In this document: positions 8,958 to 17,358 of the stretch, in pieces
Layout of the letters: each line of letters starts with the position of its first letter
How positions within the stretch are numbered: position 1 is the first letter of the stretch
Source of the DNA: Pirellula sp.
Lineage (GTDB): Bacteria; Planctomycetota; Planctomycetia; Pirellulales; Pirellulaceae
DNA length: 64,000 nucleotides
Assembly: GCA_021299695.1 (NCBI GenBank)
Contig: JAJTEK010000002.1
Location: forward strand, 59,913-123,912
Direction: 5' to 3'
Made by a program: the position numbers and the translations under genes
The notes under the pieces: generated by a model
Seen by the model: only the letters and a program-made list of their open reading frames with translations
Database searches by the model: none
What the model was told of the DNA's origin: nothing

Positions 8958-11732
8958 ATGGATCTCACAGCGAGTTGGATCGATCGAACGGCAGCCTGGC
9001 CTTTAGGCCAGCAGGACGTGCGCGTCTACTACCAATGGATGCGGCTCGAGCAGCTCGACCAGTGGCATCACTGGTTCTTTTTGGTGGTGTGTTTGGCGGC
9101 CATCGTCAGTTGGGTGGTGTATTGGTACCGCAAGGATTGGCATGAGCTTCCTAAAACGCTTGGCTATGCATTGCTGATCCTCCGATTGACGGCGCTGCTT
9201 GGCATCTTGATCTTTTTTATGGACCTGCAGAAACGGAGCGAACGGCGAGACGTTCGCTCCTCGAAGGTCGCCGTCATGGTCGACACAAGCTTGAGCATGA
9301 CGATGCCCTTGGAGGAAACCCCGGGGCGCGACTCGAGCGGACCGAGCCGTATCGCCGCTGTACAAAAGTACCTTGGCCAATCGGGTTTGCTCGAGCGACT
9401 TCAAAAGGAACACGACACGACGGTCTATCGATTTGACCAGGGGACGCGGCCGAGCGTTGTCGCATCGTTCCAGAAACCGGTCGAAACGAGCTTAAGAGGC
9501 GGTTCGCTCGAAGCTCGTGAACGATTGCTGAGCTACCTAAGAGCCACGGCCTGGTTTGGAACGGTTCTGACGATCCTTGGCATCGTCTTGATGATCGGAT
9601 CGCTCTTGGGAAGAGCGCTGGGCAGTTCGCAAAAGTTTCTGTCGTATTGCATCCTAGCTGGCGTCGTGACGGCCATCAGCGGATTTGTAATCATGGCGAC
9701 GGCGATTCTCCGAGCCGAAACGATCCCGTGGCAATCCCTCTGGTCCAATGAGGCCTTAGCCTCGATACAGGCCGAGCAGATCGATCCACCGACGGCCAAG
9801 GACCAACCGCAGATCCCCACGCAGATCGCTTGGGAGACGGTCCTTGGTGCCACTGGAACCGAATCGCGGATCGGTGATGCATTGCAGTCGGTCTTGGAAC
9901 AAGAGCAAAGCTCGACGCTTGCGGCCGTGTTGCTCCTTACGGACGGGAGAAGCAACGCTGGTGTCGACCCACAGAACGTGGTTTCTCTAGCGGCCCGGCA
10001 GGAGGTTAGGATTCATCCTGTAGGTTTGGGGACCGATAAGAATCCAACGAACGTCAAGATTCTCGATATGGAAGCCCCCAAACGGGTCTTTCCTGGCGAT
10101 CGCTTTCGGATCGCAGGGCTTGTCCAAGCCTCCGGGATGCTCGGCACTCAGGTCCCAGTGCAACTGCGACGCCGACCCGGGGGGGGCTCGAACGTCGGAC
10201 CGACGATCGAGGAGGAACGTACGTTGACCCTCGAAGGGGACGATGCGATTACGAGCCTATCCTTCGAGGTGACCCCTCGGGAAGTCGGACCTTGGATCTA
10301 CGAACTGAAGGTCCTTGCCCCGACCAGCGACTCGAATGCAGCCGACAACCAATTCGAAAGCGAGGTTCGCGTTGTGGAACCCAATTCGACCATCCTGATC
10401 CTCGCGGGCGGCCCGACCCGCGAATATCAATTCGTGCGAAATCTTTTGTTTCGCGAACCGACGGTACAGTCGCACGTCTTTTTGCAGTCGAGTGGACCGG
10501 GCGTATCGCAAGAGGCCAAGCAGCTTTTGACGGAGTTCCCCAAGACCCTTGCCGAGATGACCAAGTACGATGCGGTCATCGCCTTCGATGCCGATTGGAC
10601 CAAACTGACTTCGGAGCAAATCGACGTTTTGGAAACGTGGGTGTCCCAACAGGCCGGTGGCCTGATCGTCGTGGCAGGTCCGGTCGCGACTCCCAAATGG
10701 GCCGGCAACAACGGCAACGGCAATCGCAATGCCGAAATCCTGCGAGGCATGGTCCCGGTGATTATGAATACAAGAGGCGCCCGCTTGGTCTCGATCGGTC
10801 GTTTTGAATCCGAAACCGCTTGGCCTCTTACCGTCGCTTCCAATGCCCTGGCCACCGACTTTCTGCAGGTAGGAACGTCGATCGAGGATAGCCGTAAAGC
10901 TTGGGAACGCTTTCGCGGAGTCTTTAGCTTCTATGGATGCTACGAACCCAAGCCGGCGGCGAGCGTCCTGCTGACCTTCTCGGATCCGACCACCTTCATC
11001 AATAGCGCACCGCCGATCTACCTGGCCTCCCAGTTTTATGGCAGCGGTCGGGTTGTCTTCCAAGGGGGCGGAGAGTTTTGGCGGATGCGCGAAGTCGGTG
11101 AGCAGTACTTTGATACCTACTACACCAAATTGGTTCGGTGGGCAGGCCAAGGTCGGTTGCTCCGAGACTCCGATCGCGGGATGCTCTTGGTCGACAAAGA
11201 GCAAGCGATCGTCGGCGAGCAGGTGATGGTCCGAGCCGTTCTCAAAGACGCCCAGTTCCAACCGTTGATCCAAAACGAGGCGATAGCCAAACTGCTCGAA
11301 CCCGGTGGCCGATCGACCCAGTTAAGGCTCGCACCTTTGGCCGACCCGACCCAAGCCGGAGTGTACATCGGGCAATACACGACCAGGAAAACAGGGACTT
11401 ACGAGGTCCAATTGCCTATCGGAACCCTGGCCGAACAAGTCCTTTTGACGCAACAGACGATCGTGCGAGTACCAGCCTTGGAAATTCAACGCCCGCAGCG
11501 CAACGATCCACTTCTGAGCGAACTTGCCTCAAAGACCGGTGGCAAATACTCGCTTGGGTTGAGCGGCCTCGATGAGATCGTCTCGTCGATCAAACCACGA
11601 GAGCAAGTCAATTACTTACCGAATGCCCCGGACAACGAATTCCGTCAACGTCTCAATGCCCTGCTCATGGCTCTGATCGCCGGGGCGCTGAGCCTCGAAT
11701 GGTTGACCAGACGCCTAAGCCGCTTGGCCTAA
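8958..11732 (+). CDS. Large membrane vWA protein of the MoxR cluster
   Basis: A 924-residue protein with two N-terminal membrane helices (about 38-56 and 70-89) and a vWA metal motif DTSLSM at 109-114. Unusually, two more hydrophobic helices (about 197-217 and 228-250) interrupt the vWA fold before its second half resumes (TESRIGDAL at 301-309, LLLTDGRSNAG at 326-336). Beta domains and a Rossmann-like amidotransferase-like domain (LILAGGPTREYQFV) follow, and a last helix sits near the C-terminus. It starts 18 bp after the BatA-like gene and is probably co-transcribed. Such proteins are typical planctomycete companions of MoxR/DUF58; the molecular task is unknown. Confidence 0.82.
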   Translation: MDLTASWIDRTAAWPLGQQDVRVYYQWMRLEQLDQWHHWFFLVVCLAAIVSWVVYWYRKDWHELPKTLGYALLILRLTALLGILIFFMDLQKRSERRDVRSSKVAVMVDTSLSMTMPLEETPGRDSSGPSRIAAVQKYLGQSGLLERLQKEHDTTVYRFDQGTRPSVVASFQKPVETSLRGGSLEARERLLSYLRATAWFGTVLTILGIVLMIGSLLGRALGSSQKFLSYCILAGVVTAISGFVIMATAILRAETIPWQSLWSNEALASIQAEQIDPPTAKDQPQIPTQIAWETVLGATGTESRIGDALQSVLEQEQSSTLAAVLLLTDGRSNAGVDPQNVVSLAARQEVRIHPVGLGTDKNPTNVKILDMEAPKRVFPGDRFRIAGLVQASGMLGTQVPVQLRRRPGGGSNVGPTIEEERTLTLEGDDAITSLSFEVTPREVGPWIYELKVLAPTSDSNAADNQFESEVRVVEPNSTILILAGGPTREYQFVRNLLFREPTVQSHVFLQSSGPGVSQEAKQLLTEFPKTLAEMTKYDAVIAFDADWTKLTSEQIDVLETWVSQQAGGLIVVAGPVATPKWAGNNGNGNRNAEILRGMVPVIMNTRGARLVSIGRFESETAWPLTVASNALATDFLQVGTSIEDSRKAWERFRGVFSFYGCYEPKPAASVLLTFSDPTTFINSAPPIYLASQFYGSGRVVFQGGGEFWRMREVGEQYFDTYYTKLVRWAGQGRLLRDSDRGMLLVDKEQAIVGEQVMVRAVLKDAQFQPLIQNEAIAKLLEPGGRSTQLRLAPLADPTQAGVYIGQYTTRKTGTYEVQLPIGTLAEQVLLTQQTIVRVPALEIQRPQRNDPLLSELASKTGGKYSLGLSGLDEIVSSIKPREQVNYLPNAPDNEFRQRLNALLMALIAGALSLEWLTRRLSRLA

Positions 11733-11872
11733 GAGTCCCAAGCTCCGTTGTCGTTATGTCCTCAGGGCGATCCCTAGCGTACTTCACTTTAGCCAACCGG
11801 CGGACTCCTATGATGCACGACCGTTCTATGCCCAGCCATGCGACTCCCATCCGTGCGATTCGAACCCGTGCG

Positions 11873-13498
11873 ATGCACAAGACCTGGCTTATCCACGCCC
11901 TAGGGGTCGTCTGGGTCTGGCTAGGCGTAGCCTTCGAGGCCCGGTGCGAGGCTCCAGCGCTCGTTCGCGTGATGAGTTTCAACATCCGATATGGGACGGC
12001 CAACGACGGCATCAATCGCTGGGAACTGCGCAAGGAATTCCTGGTCGATACCATCCGAGATTTCGATCCCGATCTGCTCGGCACTCAGGAAACACTTGCA
12101 AGCCAACGCGACTACCTGGCCGATGCCTTGAAGTCCTATGCCGTGGTAGCTGCCGGTCGTGACGATGGAAAACAAGCTGGTGAAATGGCTGCCTTGTACT
12201 ATCGCAAGGATCGCTTTGAAGCGATCGAAGAAGGGCACTTCTGGCTGAGCGAAACGCCGGAGAAGGTGGGAAGCAAGGGGTGGGACGCAGCGTTGCCTCG
12301 GATTGCGACTTGGGTCAAGCTCAAGGACTTGAGATCACCGGAGGCCAAGCCGATTCTATTCGTCAACGCTCACCTCGACCACAAGGGGCAAGAGGCACGA
12401 GTTCAAAGCGCAAAGCTGATTCGGGTCAAGCTTCAAGAGCTTGGCTCTGAAGCTCGCTGGATCGTCACCGGGGACTTCAACGCCTCTCCGAGCGACGAGC
12501 CATACCGTGCCCTGTTCGATCCTGCTGCCGCGCGCAAGCTGCTCGATACCTTCCGCGTTATGCATCCGGTCCAAGGGCCCGACGAAGGCACCTTCTCGTC
12601 GTTCCAAGCGAGCCAAACATCTGGCCCGCGGATCGACTGGATCGGTTGTTCAGAGGACTTCGAAGTCAGGCTCTCGCGAATCGATCGGACGAGTCGTCAA
12701 GGGCGCACCGCATCGGATCACTTCGCGATCCTCGCGGTGCTGCGTCCAACGGATGCGTTTGCCACAAGCGATCCAATCCTGCGAGTCCTGAGCTACAACA
12801 TCCATCATGGCCAAGGGACCGATGGCGTTTTGTCCTTGTCTCGAATCGCAAAGATCATTCGCGACTCGGATGCTGATATCGTCGCTTTGCAGGAAGTCGA
12901 TCAAGGATGCCAGAGGAGCCAGGGAACCGCGCAAACCCAAGAACTTGCAAGACTTACCGGCTACTACGCCGCCTTCGGTAAAGCGATCGATTTCGATGGC
13001 GGCCAGTATGGCCAAGCGATCCTGAGCCGTTGGCCGATCGGCGAGTTGCAAGTTCATCTTCTACCGAACGAAACCGCACCGGCACCGAAACGCGAGCAGA
13101 GAATCGCCCTGGATGTATCGGTTCCGACCGATCTAGGGCCGGTGCGCCTCCTGGGAACCCACTTGGATCACTCCAAGGAATCCTTGCGGCAGGAACAAGC
13201 CCAGTGGATCGATCGCCTCCTGAGCCAAGCTCCAGAAGTTTCAACGGTCTTAGCCGGAGATCTCAACGATACTCCCACGAGCGCGACACTCCAAGTTTTC
13301 GCGGAGCGATGGCAGATCGATCCGCGACGAGCCACTCAGGAGCTCGCTACCTATCCGAGCGAGTCTCCGAAGACTCGGATCGATTATGTCATGACCAATC
13401 GAGCCGGACGTTTGGTGGTCGAGTCGCTGGAGGTTTTGTCTGAGTCGGTCGCGTCAGACCATCGACCGATCGTCGCGACACTTCGTGTGGCGCGATAA
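11873..13498 (+). CDS. Secreted protein with two endonuclease/exonuclease/phosphatase (EEP) domains
   Basis: The frame is open from 11699, overlapping the previous gene, but ATG 11873 gives a clean signal peptide (MHKTWLIHALGVVWVWLGVA, cleavage near FEARCEA). The 541-residue product carries two complete EEP domains in tandem. Domain 1 has MSFNIRYG, LLGTQET, NAHLDHKG, GDFNASPSDEP, RIDWIG and ASDHFAIL. Domain 2 has LSYNIHHG, IVALQEVD, GTHLDHSKE, GDLNDTPTSA, RIDYVM and ASDHRPIV. All metal and catalytic positions appear intact in both. Members cleave phosphodiester or phosphomonoester bonds in nucleic acids, lipids or inositol phosphates; export argues for an extracytoplasmic substrate. It follows the MoxR cluster by about 140 bp and may be its last gene. 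Confidence 0.88.
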   Translation: MHKTWLIHALGVVWVWLGVAFEARCEAPALVRVMSFNIRYGTANDGINRWELRKEFLVDTIRDFDPDLLGTQETLASQRDYLADALKSYAVVAAGRDDGKQAGEMAALYYRKDRFEAIEEGHFWLSETPEKVGSKGWDAALPRIATWVKLKDLRSPEAKPILFVNAHLDHKGQEARVQSAKLIRVKLQELGSEARWIVTGDFNASPSDEPYRALFDPAAARKLLDTFRVMHPVQGPDEGTFSSFQASQTSGPRIDWIGCSEDFEVRLSRIDRTSRQGRTASDHFAILAVLRPTDAFATSDPILRVLSYNIHHGQGTDGVLSLSRIAKIIRDSDADIVALQEVDQGCQRSQGTAQTQELARLTGYYAAFGKAIDFDGGQYGQAILSRWPIGELQVHLLPNETAPAPKREQRIALDVSVPTDLGPVRLLGTHLDHSKESLRQEQAQWIDRLLSQAPEVSTVLAGDLNDTPTSATLQVFAERWQIDPRRATQELATYPSESPKTRIDYVMTNRAGRLVVESLEVLSESVASDHRPIVATLRVAR

Positions 13499-13520
13499 TT
13501 CGTGTAGCGCGATAAAAGGC

Positions 13521-14828
13521 TCAGTTAGCAAAATAGAACAGATCGTTTTCGCCGCGGATCAAAACACCTGAGCCAAACGGGATCGGTGAGCCGATCACAG
13601 GCTGCTCGAGATTCGTCTCCGAGAGCACTGTGAATCGATCGCCATCGATCTTGCCTACAAACACCACGCCATCTTCGCGCGGCGCATAGAGTTTGTCTCC
13701 AGCGATCAGGGGGGACGAATAAAAATTGGCTCTACTCTTCGGGAATTCACCTTTCCATGCGGTCTTGCCGGTCGCCGGGTCCAACGCTTCGACTTCGCCG
13801 TGATCCCGAACCAAAACCACCTTGCCATGATGCACGGCTGGGCTTGGAACAAACGTACCGACGTCTTCGCGTTTCCATGCGTGGCTTGTGGAGGTTGTGT
13901 CGCCCGTGCCGTTCAAGCGGATTCCGTAGAGACGAGGGATCCCACGATCGTTTCGTCCATAAGCGATCACGGCGGTTTGGTCGACGACCACAGGGGTGGC
14001 AATCGCAGGCCACAACTGGGCTCCGTCGGGATTGAAGTTCCCGCATGACCAAACGAGTTTTCCGTCGGCTGAGTCGTGGATGGTCACATGTTCGGCGCCC
14101 CAGACCAAGATCGATTCTTTGCCCTGGTAGTCGATCACCAAGGGGGTCGAATAACCGTGGTCGCACTCGGTGGGGACTTGGTAGTTTCTAGCGACTTTCC
14201 AGGCCACTTCGCCGGTTTGTTTGTCGAAGGCCGCGAGCCACGATTCGCCTTGATGCATCCGAGCCATGATGACATGCTTGCGAGTCAGAACTGGCGAGGT
14301 GCCGTGATCCCAGTACAGGGTGTCTTTGCCATAGGTCTTGACCAAGTTGGTCTGCCATAGGACCGTTCCGTCCAACCCCAGGGCAGCGAATGTGCCACTT
14401 TTGAAATAGACGAATAGCAATTTGCCGTCGGACACCGGCGATGCGTTGCAACCCGATCCATTGCGGTGCTTGCCCGCATCTTCTTGTTCAAAAAGAGTCC
14501 GCCATTGTTGCTTTCCGTTCTGACCGATGCACAGGACCGAATCGATACCATTCTCGGGTGCTGTCAGATAGATCTTCCCGCCAAAATGGATTGGAGTCGA
14601 GCAGCCTTTGCCAGGCAGGGGTGCTGACCATCGGAGTTGGTCCTTGGTCACTGCGTCGGGGAAGCCGGCGGTTGCGAGAGCGCCGACGGCTCCGAAATCG
14701 TTCGGACCACGCCAAGAGGTCCAGTCGCTTGGATCTTCGGCCCGAGTAGGAGCTAGAAAAGCCGAGCCTAGGCAAAGCGCCGGGGCGCAGGTCCAGGCAC
14801 GCAGAAGCGTGAGCAAAGATCGTTTCAT
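13521..14828 (-). CDS. Secreted PQQ-binding-like beta-propeller protein
   Basis: 435 residues with an N-terminal signal peptide (about 1-30, cleavage near PTRAED). The rest consists of repeated outer-membrane-protein-BamB/PQQ-like blades: SVLCIGQNGKQQWRT, LGLDGTVLWQTNL, AFDKQTGEVAWKV, SADGKLVWSCGN and ALDPATGKTAWKG. The opening motif W.SWRGPNDFGAVG is common in planctomycete propeller proteins. No dehydrogenase active-site residues are evident, so a structural or binding role in the periplasm is more likely than enzyme activity. It converges with the EEP gene (23-bp gap) and precedes nothing obvious on its own strand. Confidence 0.85.
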   Translation of the reverse strand: MKRSLLTLLRAWTCAPALCLGSAFLAPTRAEDPSDWTSWRGPNDFGAVGALATAGFPDAVTKDQLRWSAPLPGKGCSTPIHFGGKIYLTAPENGIDSVLCIGQNGKQQWRTLFEQEDAGKHRNGSGCNASPVSDGKLLFVYFKSGTFAALGLDGTVLWQTNLVKTYGKDTLYWDHGTSPVLTRKHVIMARMHQGESWLAAFDKQTGEVAWKVARNYQVPTECDHGYSTPLVIDYQGKESILVWGAEHVTIHDSADGKLVWSCGNFNPDGAQLWPAIATPVVVDQTAVIAYGRNDRGIPRLYGIRLNGTGDTTSTSHAWKREDVGTFVPSPAVHHGKVVLVRDHGEVEALDPATGKTAWKGEFPKSRANFYSSPLIAGDKLYAPREDGVVFVGKIDGDRFTVLSETNLEQPVIGSPIPFGSGVLIRGENDLFYFAN

Positions 14829-14930
14829 GGGATCATCGATGTCCGGAAAGGGGTTGCGGAAACGTCCGACAGATGTCCCATTCTAACGTTGGGCTTGGCC
14901 GCGTGCGAGCAGTTCGTGAGGGCCAATTCG

Positions 14931-15338
14931 TTATGCGTCTGCCAACAGACCTTCGACCAGCGATTTGACCTTCGAGCCGATCAGATCGCGTACGGCTCGA
15001 AATTCCTCGGGGGACATATCCCTGGGGTCAGGGATTTTCCAGTCGATGCGTTCTTTGGCGAGCACCATCGGGCACTCGTCCCCGCAGCCCATCGTCACGG
15101 CCACATCGACCTGGGTTCCGTTGAACGCATCGAGGCCTTTCGAGTGGTGCACACTCAGGTCGTAGCCAAGCTCTCTCATCGCTTCGATCGCTTTAGGGTT
15201 GACTCGACCGCTAGGGCGCGAGCCGGAGCTGTTGGCCTCGATTCGACCTTGGCCATAAATCCGCGCAAAGGCTTCGGCCATCTGGCTTCGGTTCGAATTT
15301 TCGACGCAGACAAATAGGACTCTCTTGAGGTTGGCCAT
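14931..15338 (-). CDS. arsC: Arsenate reductase, thioredoxin-coupled low-molecular-weight phosphatase type
   Basis: A 135-residue cytoplasmic enzyme that reduces arsenate to arsenite. The phosphatase-loop CX5R is C11-R17 (CVENSNR), the redox pair is C85 and C89 (MGCGDECP), and the general acid lies in PDPRD at 103-107. This three-cysteine arrangement fits the thioredoxin-dependent ArsC class rather than the glutaredoxin class. It is the last gene of the minus-strand arsenic cluster arsR-aqpS-DUF6428-arsC, 57 bp after the DUF6428 gene. The arsenite formed would leave through the AqpS-like channel encoded upstream, since no ArsB or Acr3 pump is present here. Confidence 0.93.
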   Translation of the reverse strand: MANLKRVLFVCVENSNRSQMAEAFARIYGQGRIEANSSGSRPSGRVNPKAIEAMRELGYDLSVHHSKGLDAFNGTQVDVAVTMGCGDECPMVLAKERIDWKIPDPRDMSPEEFRAVRDLIGSKVKSLVEGLLADA

Positions 15339-15395
15339 GCTAGCGATAGAGGGGTTAGGAAAGAGTGGTCAGGAAAAACAGACGGTGGAATAGGA

Positions 15396-15854
15396 TCACG
15401 AGCAGCAGTCAGGTCCTGAGCAGGAGGACATGACATTCAGGTCGATGCGGCATTTATCCGGTGCAAGGCACGCGGTATGTTTGTGGGTCAGGTCCAACAC
15501 AATGCCGTTTGGCTCGGCATGGATCGTCCCGACGGGGTACTGGGAAACGACTCCTTGTTCGTACTCGATTTCCAGAGGCACATCCCGATGATCGAATAGA
15601 CCGAGCCCCTTATCGAGGATCTTCGATAATTTGGTGGTATTCAATCGGTGTTCGGTATCGTTGGCGACCCAGACTTGAAGCACGCAGCTTGTGGCACTCC
15701 GTAGGGTACCACCGCAATCGACAAAGCGTTTCTGCACATGCCCCACTTCGGTTACATGGAAGTGGGCCGGTACATGGTTGCCATCGGGGAGTCGAATGGC
15801 CACCGATTCATCGGGGTGGTTTTCAAGGAGTGCCAGGAGGTTTTGAAGGTTCAT
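15396..15854 (-). CDS. DUF6428 family protein in the arsenic operon
   Basis: 152 residues, soluble, no signal peptide. The sequence (HFHVTEVGHVQKRFVDCGG, then a Cys- and His-rich C-terminus) matches the DUF6428 family, which I know mainly from ars gene neighbourhoods. Cysteines cluster at 129, 135, 145, 150 and 151, the last ending in CSGPDCCS, a plausible soft-metal or arsenite-binding tail. The start codon overlaps the aqpS stop as ATGA, so the genes are translationally coupled. The biochemical role is not established; an arsenite carrier or sensor accessory is my inference. Confidence 0.8.
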   Translation of the reverse strand: MNLQNLLALLENHPDESVAIRLPDGNHVPAHFHVTEVGHVQKRFVDCGGTLRSATSCVLQVWVANDTEHRLNTTKLSKILDKGLGLFDHRDVPLEIEYEQGVVSQYPVGTIHAEPNGIVLDLTHKHTACLAPDKCRIDLNVMSSCSGPDCCS

Positions 15855-16570
15855 GGTACGTTCATTCTTTCATCGAGAGGGCCGACTGAATCGTCGGCAG
15901 AGGGTTGGAGTGCGTAGAACAGAGGAACGCTGGCGATCGCTCCGGTCACGGGTGCGACGAGATAGATCCATAGCGATGCCAAATGCATCGACACGAGCGC
16001 TGGGGCTCCGGATCGGGCTGGGTTCATTGAAGCCCCGGAAATCGGTCCTGCGAACATCGCTTCGAGTGCGATCAGAGCACCGACGGCGATTCCGGCCATG
16101 GCACCTTTTTCCTTCGAGCCGGTCGAGACACACAGGATCACGAGCATCAGGATCCAGGTCAGGATAAACTCCAAGAGGAACGATTGCGCAGATCCGTTGG
16201 CTGGCAGTGTCGCTCCAAGGGTTGGATGGCCTGGGAACATCACGCGCAGCATCAGGCTCGCAAGCAACGCCCCGGCGAATTGACTGGCGATATAAGGTGC
16301 AACGAGGTGGCCTGGGAATTTTCGGGCGACCCAAAATCCGATGCTCACTGCGGGATTTAGATGGCAACCGGAGATATCCCCGAGAGCGTAGATCAGGGCC
16401 AGGACGATCAATCCAAAGGTCATTGCGATCCCCGCATGTCCGATCGCTCCGTTGCTCACGTCGTTGATAACGATGGCACCGGTGCCGCAAAAGACCAGAG
16501 CGAAACAACCGAACGATTCGGCAAGCAATCGTCGCGCAGTATCGGAGAGCTTGAGTGGTTGGTTCAGCAT
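15851..16570 (-). CDS. aqpS: Aquaglyceroporin (MIP family) of the arsenic operon
   Basis: ATG 16570 gives the expected MIP N-terminus and a 239-residue, six-helix channel; the frame is open further upstream but that part overlaps arsR. The two half-helix motifs are NPA 72-74 (HLNPAVS) and NPA 183-185 (SMNPARS). In Sinorhizobium, AqpS replaces ArsB and lets arsenite diffuse out down its gradient after ArsC reduction. The same gene order here (arsR, aqpS, arsC) supports that role. The start overlaps arsR by 7 bp and the stop overlaps the next start by 3 bp. Confidence 0.9.
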   Translation of the reverse strand: MLNQPLKLSDTARRLLAESFGCFALVFCGTGAIVINDVSNGAIGHAGIAMTFGLIVLALIYALGDISGCHLNPAVSIGFWVARKFPGHLVAPYIASQFAGALLASLMLRVMFPGHPTLGATLPANGSAQSFLLEFILTWILMLVILCVSTGSKEKGAMAGIAVGALIALEAMFAGPISGASMNPARSGAPALVSMHLASLWIYLVAPVTGAIASVPLFYALQPSADDSVGPLDERMNVP

Positions 16571-17067
16571 GAGCTTTTCTCTTTGCAGGTTCGATCGACA
16601 GAGCGTTGATTGGACTCCCGCGAGGTGACCTCTTCCATCAGGCACAGTCCTCGGTCGAGAAGCGACCGGACACATAGGTCGACCAATTGATAATGGATGC
16701 TGTTGCCTTCCCGGCGTGAACGAAGGATCCCCAGATCCGAGAGGCGTTGGAGTTGGTTCGAGACGGCTTGGGGTTTCATCCCGAGGGAGTTTGCCAGGTC
16801 GCTTACACACAGTTCGTCGGCTCGGACCAGAGCGTGGAGCAAGCGTAGGCGAGTGTCGTTGGCGAGAACTTTGAAAACCGCCGCGAGGCCACCTGCTTGG
16901 ATGGGTGAGAGCAGAGGTCGTTCCTTGAGATCGATTTGCTTGCAGCATTCGGAAGCGGCGCTGGAAGCTTTTCCTGGGGCTTTTTGGCGTGGGCTTCGGG
17001 TCGCTGTGGTCGAAGTATTTTTGTTTGTGTTGATGACGGGCCCCTTTCTGCGACGGTCTTGTGACAT
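16564..17067 (-). CDS. arsR: ArsR family transcriptional repressor
   Basis: 167 residues: an unusual basic, Thr/Ser-rich N-terminal extension (about 1-50) and then a winged-helix ArsR domain (LANDTRLRLLHAL, recognition helix GMKPQAVSNQLQRLSDLG at about 96-113, wing REGNSIHYQLV). The classic ELCVCDL arsenite site reads ELCVSDL, so only C87 of that pair remains. Other cysteines (41, 42, 132, 142, 161, 167) could form an alternative site. The start codon lies 1 bp from a 24-bp inverted repeat holding the -10 box, so the gene is probably autoregulated and its mRNA leaderless. First gene of the arsenic operon. Confidence 0.9.
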   Translation of the reverse strand: MSQDRRRKGPVINTNKNTSTTATRSPRQKAPGKASSAASECCKQIDLKERPLLSPIQAGGLAAVFKVLANDTRLRLLHALVRADELCVSDLANSLGMKPQAVSNQLQRLSDLGILRSRREGNSIHYQLVDLCVRSLLDRGLCLMEEVTSRESNQRSVDRTCKEKSSC

Positions 17068-17068
17068 G

Positions 17069-17105
17069 CTATTACACTATACTGTGTAGTAGTGTTCGTC
17101 AAGCC
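17069..17105 (-). promoter_or_regulatory. arsR promoter and inverted-repeat operator
   Basis: The segment 17069-17092 is an imperfect 24-bp inverted repeat in which 9 of 12 positions per half match (arms CTATTACACTAT and ACTGTGTAGTAG). On the minus strand a -35-like TTGACG is followed after about 15 bp by TATAGT inside the repeat, and the arsR ATG begins 8 nt after that box. ArsR bound here would cover the promoter. Confidence 0.6.
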
Positions 17106-17137
17106 GACGGGCATTTGCTGTAAGTTCGGGGAAATGC

Positions 17138-17217
17138 ACGGGAAGAGGTTGACGGACGGGAAGAGGTTGAAGACGGGAAGAGGTTGAAACACAGAGGCAC
17201 AGAGGGCACAGAGGAAA
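17138..17217. repeat. Short tandem repeat and ACAGAGGCACAGAGG-type repeat upstream of arsR
   Basis: Three near-identical 17-18 bp units of the form ACGGGAAGAGGTTGA run from 17138 to 17189. They lead directly into a repeat of the form GAAACACAGAGGCACAGAGG (17186-17217), which recurs with small changes at 49057-49090. Confidence 0.7.
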
Positions 17218-17340
17218 GCTGAGGGGAGGAAAGCGGAGGGAAGAGAAGGGGAGGGAAGAGAAGGGGAGGGAAGAGAAGGGGAGAGAAGCGGAGGGGAGGG
17301 AAGAGAAGCAGAGGGAAGAGAAGCGGAGCGGAGGGGATGA
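17211..17340. repeat. Polypurine tract of about 130 bp with degenerate 15-bp units
   Basis: One strand is almost pure G and A, built from variants of GGGAGGGAAGAGAAG. Only isolated C or T residues interrupt it. It occupies the gap between the glycosidase-like gene stop (17359) and the arsR promoter. It does not look coding; translations give low-complexity Phe/Pro/Leu runs. Confidence 0.85.
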
Positions 17341-17358
17341 ACGACTCAGCGCTTTGGA

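Noticed and set aside
10257..11273. 338-residue minus-strand frame
   Set aside because: It is antisense to the large vWA protein and lacks domain features.
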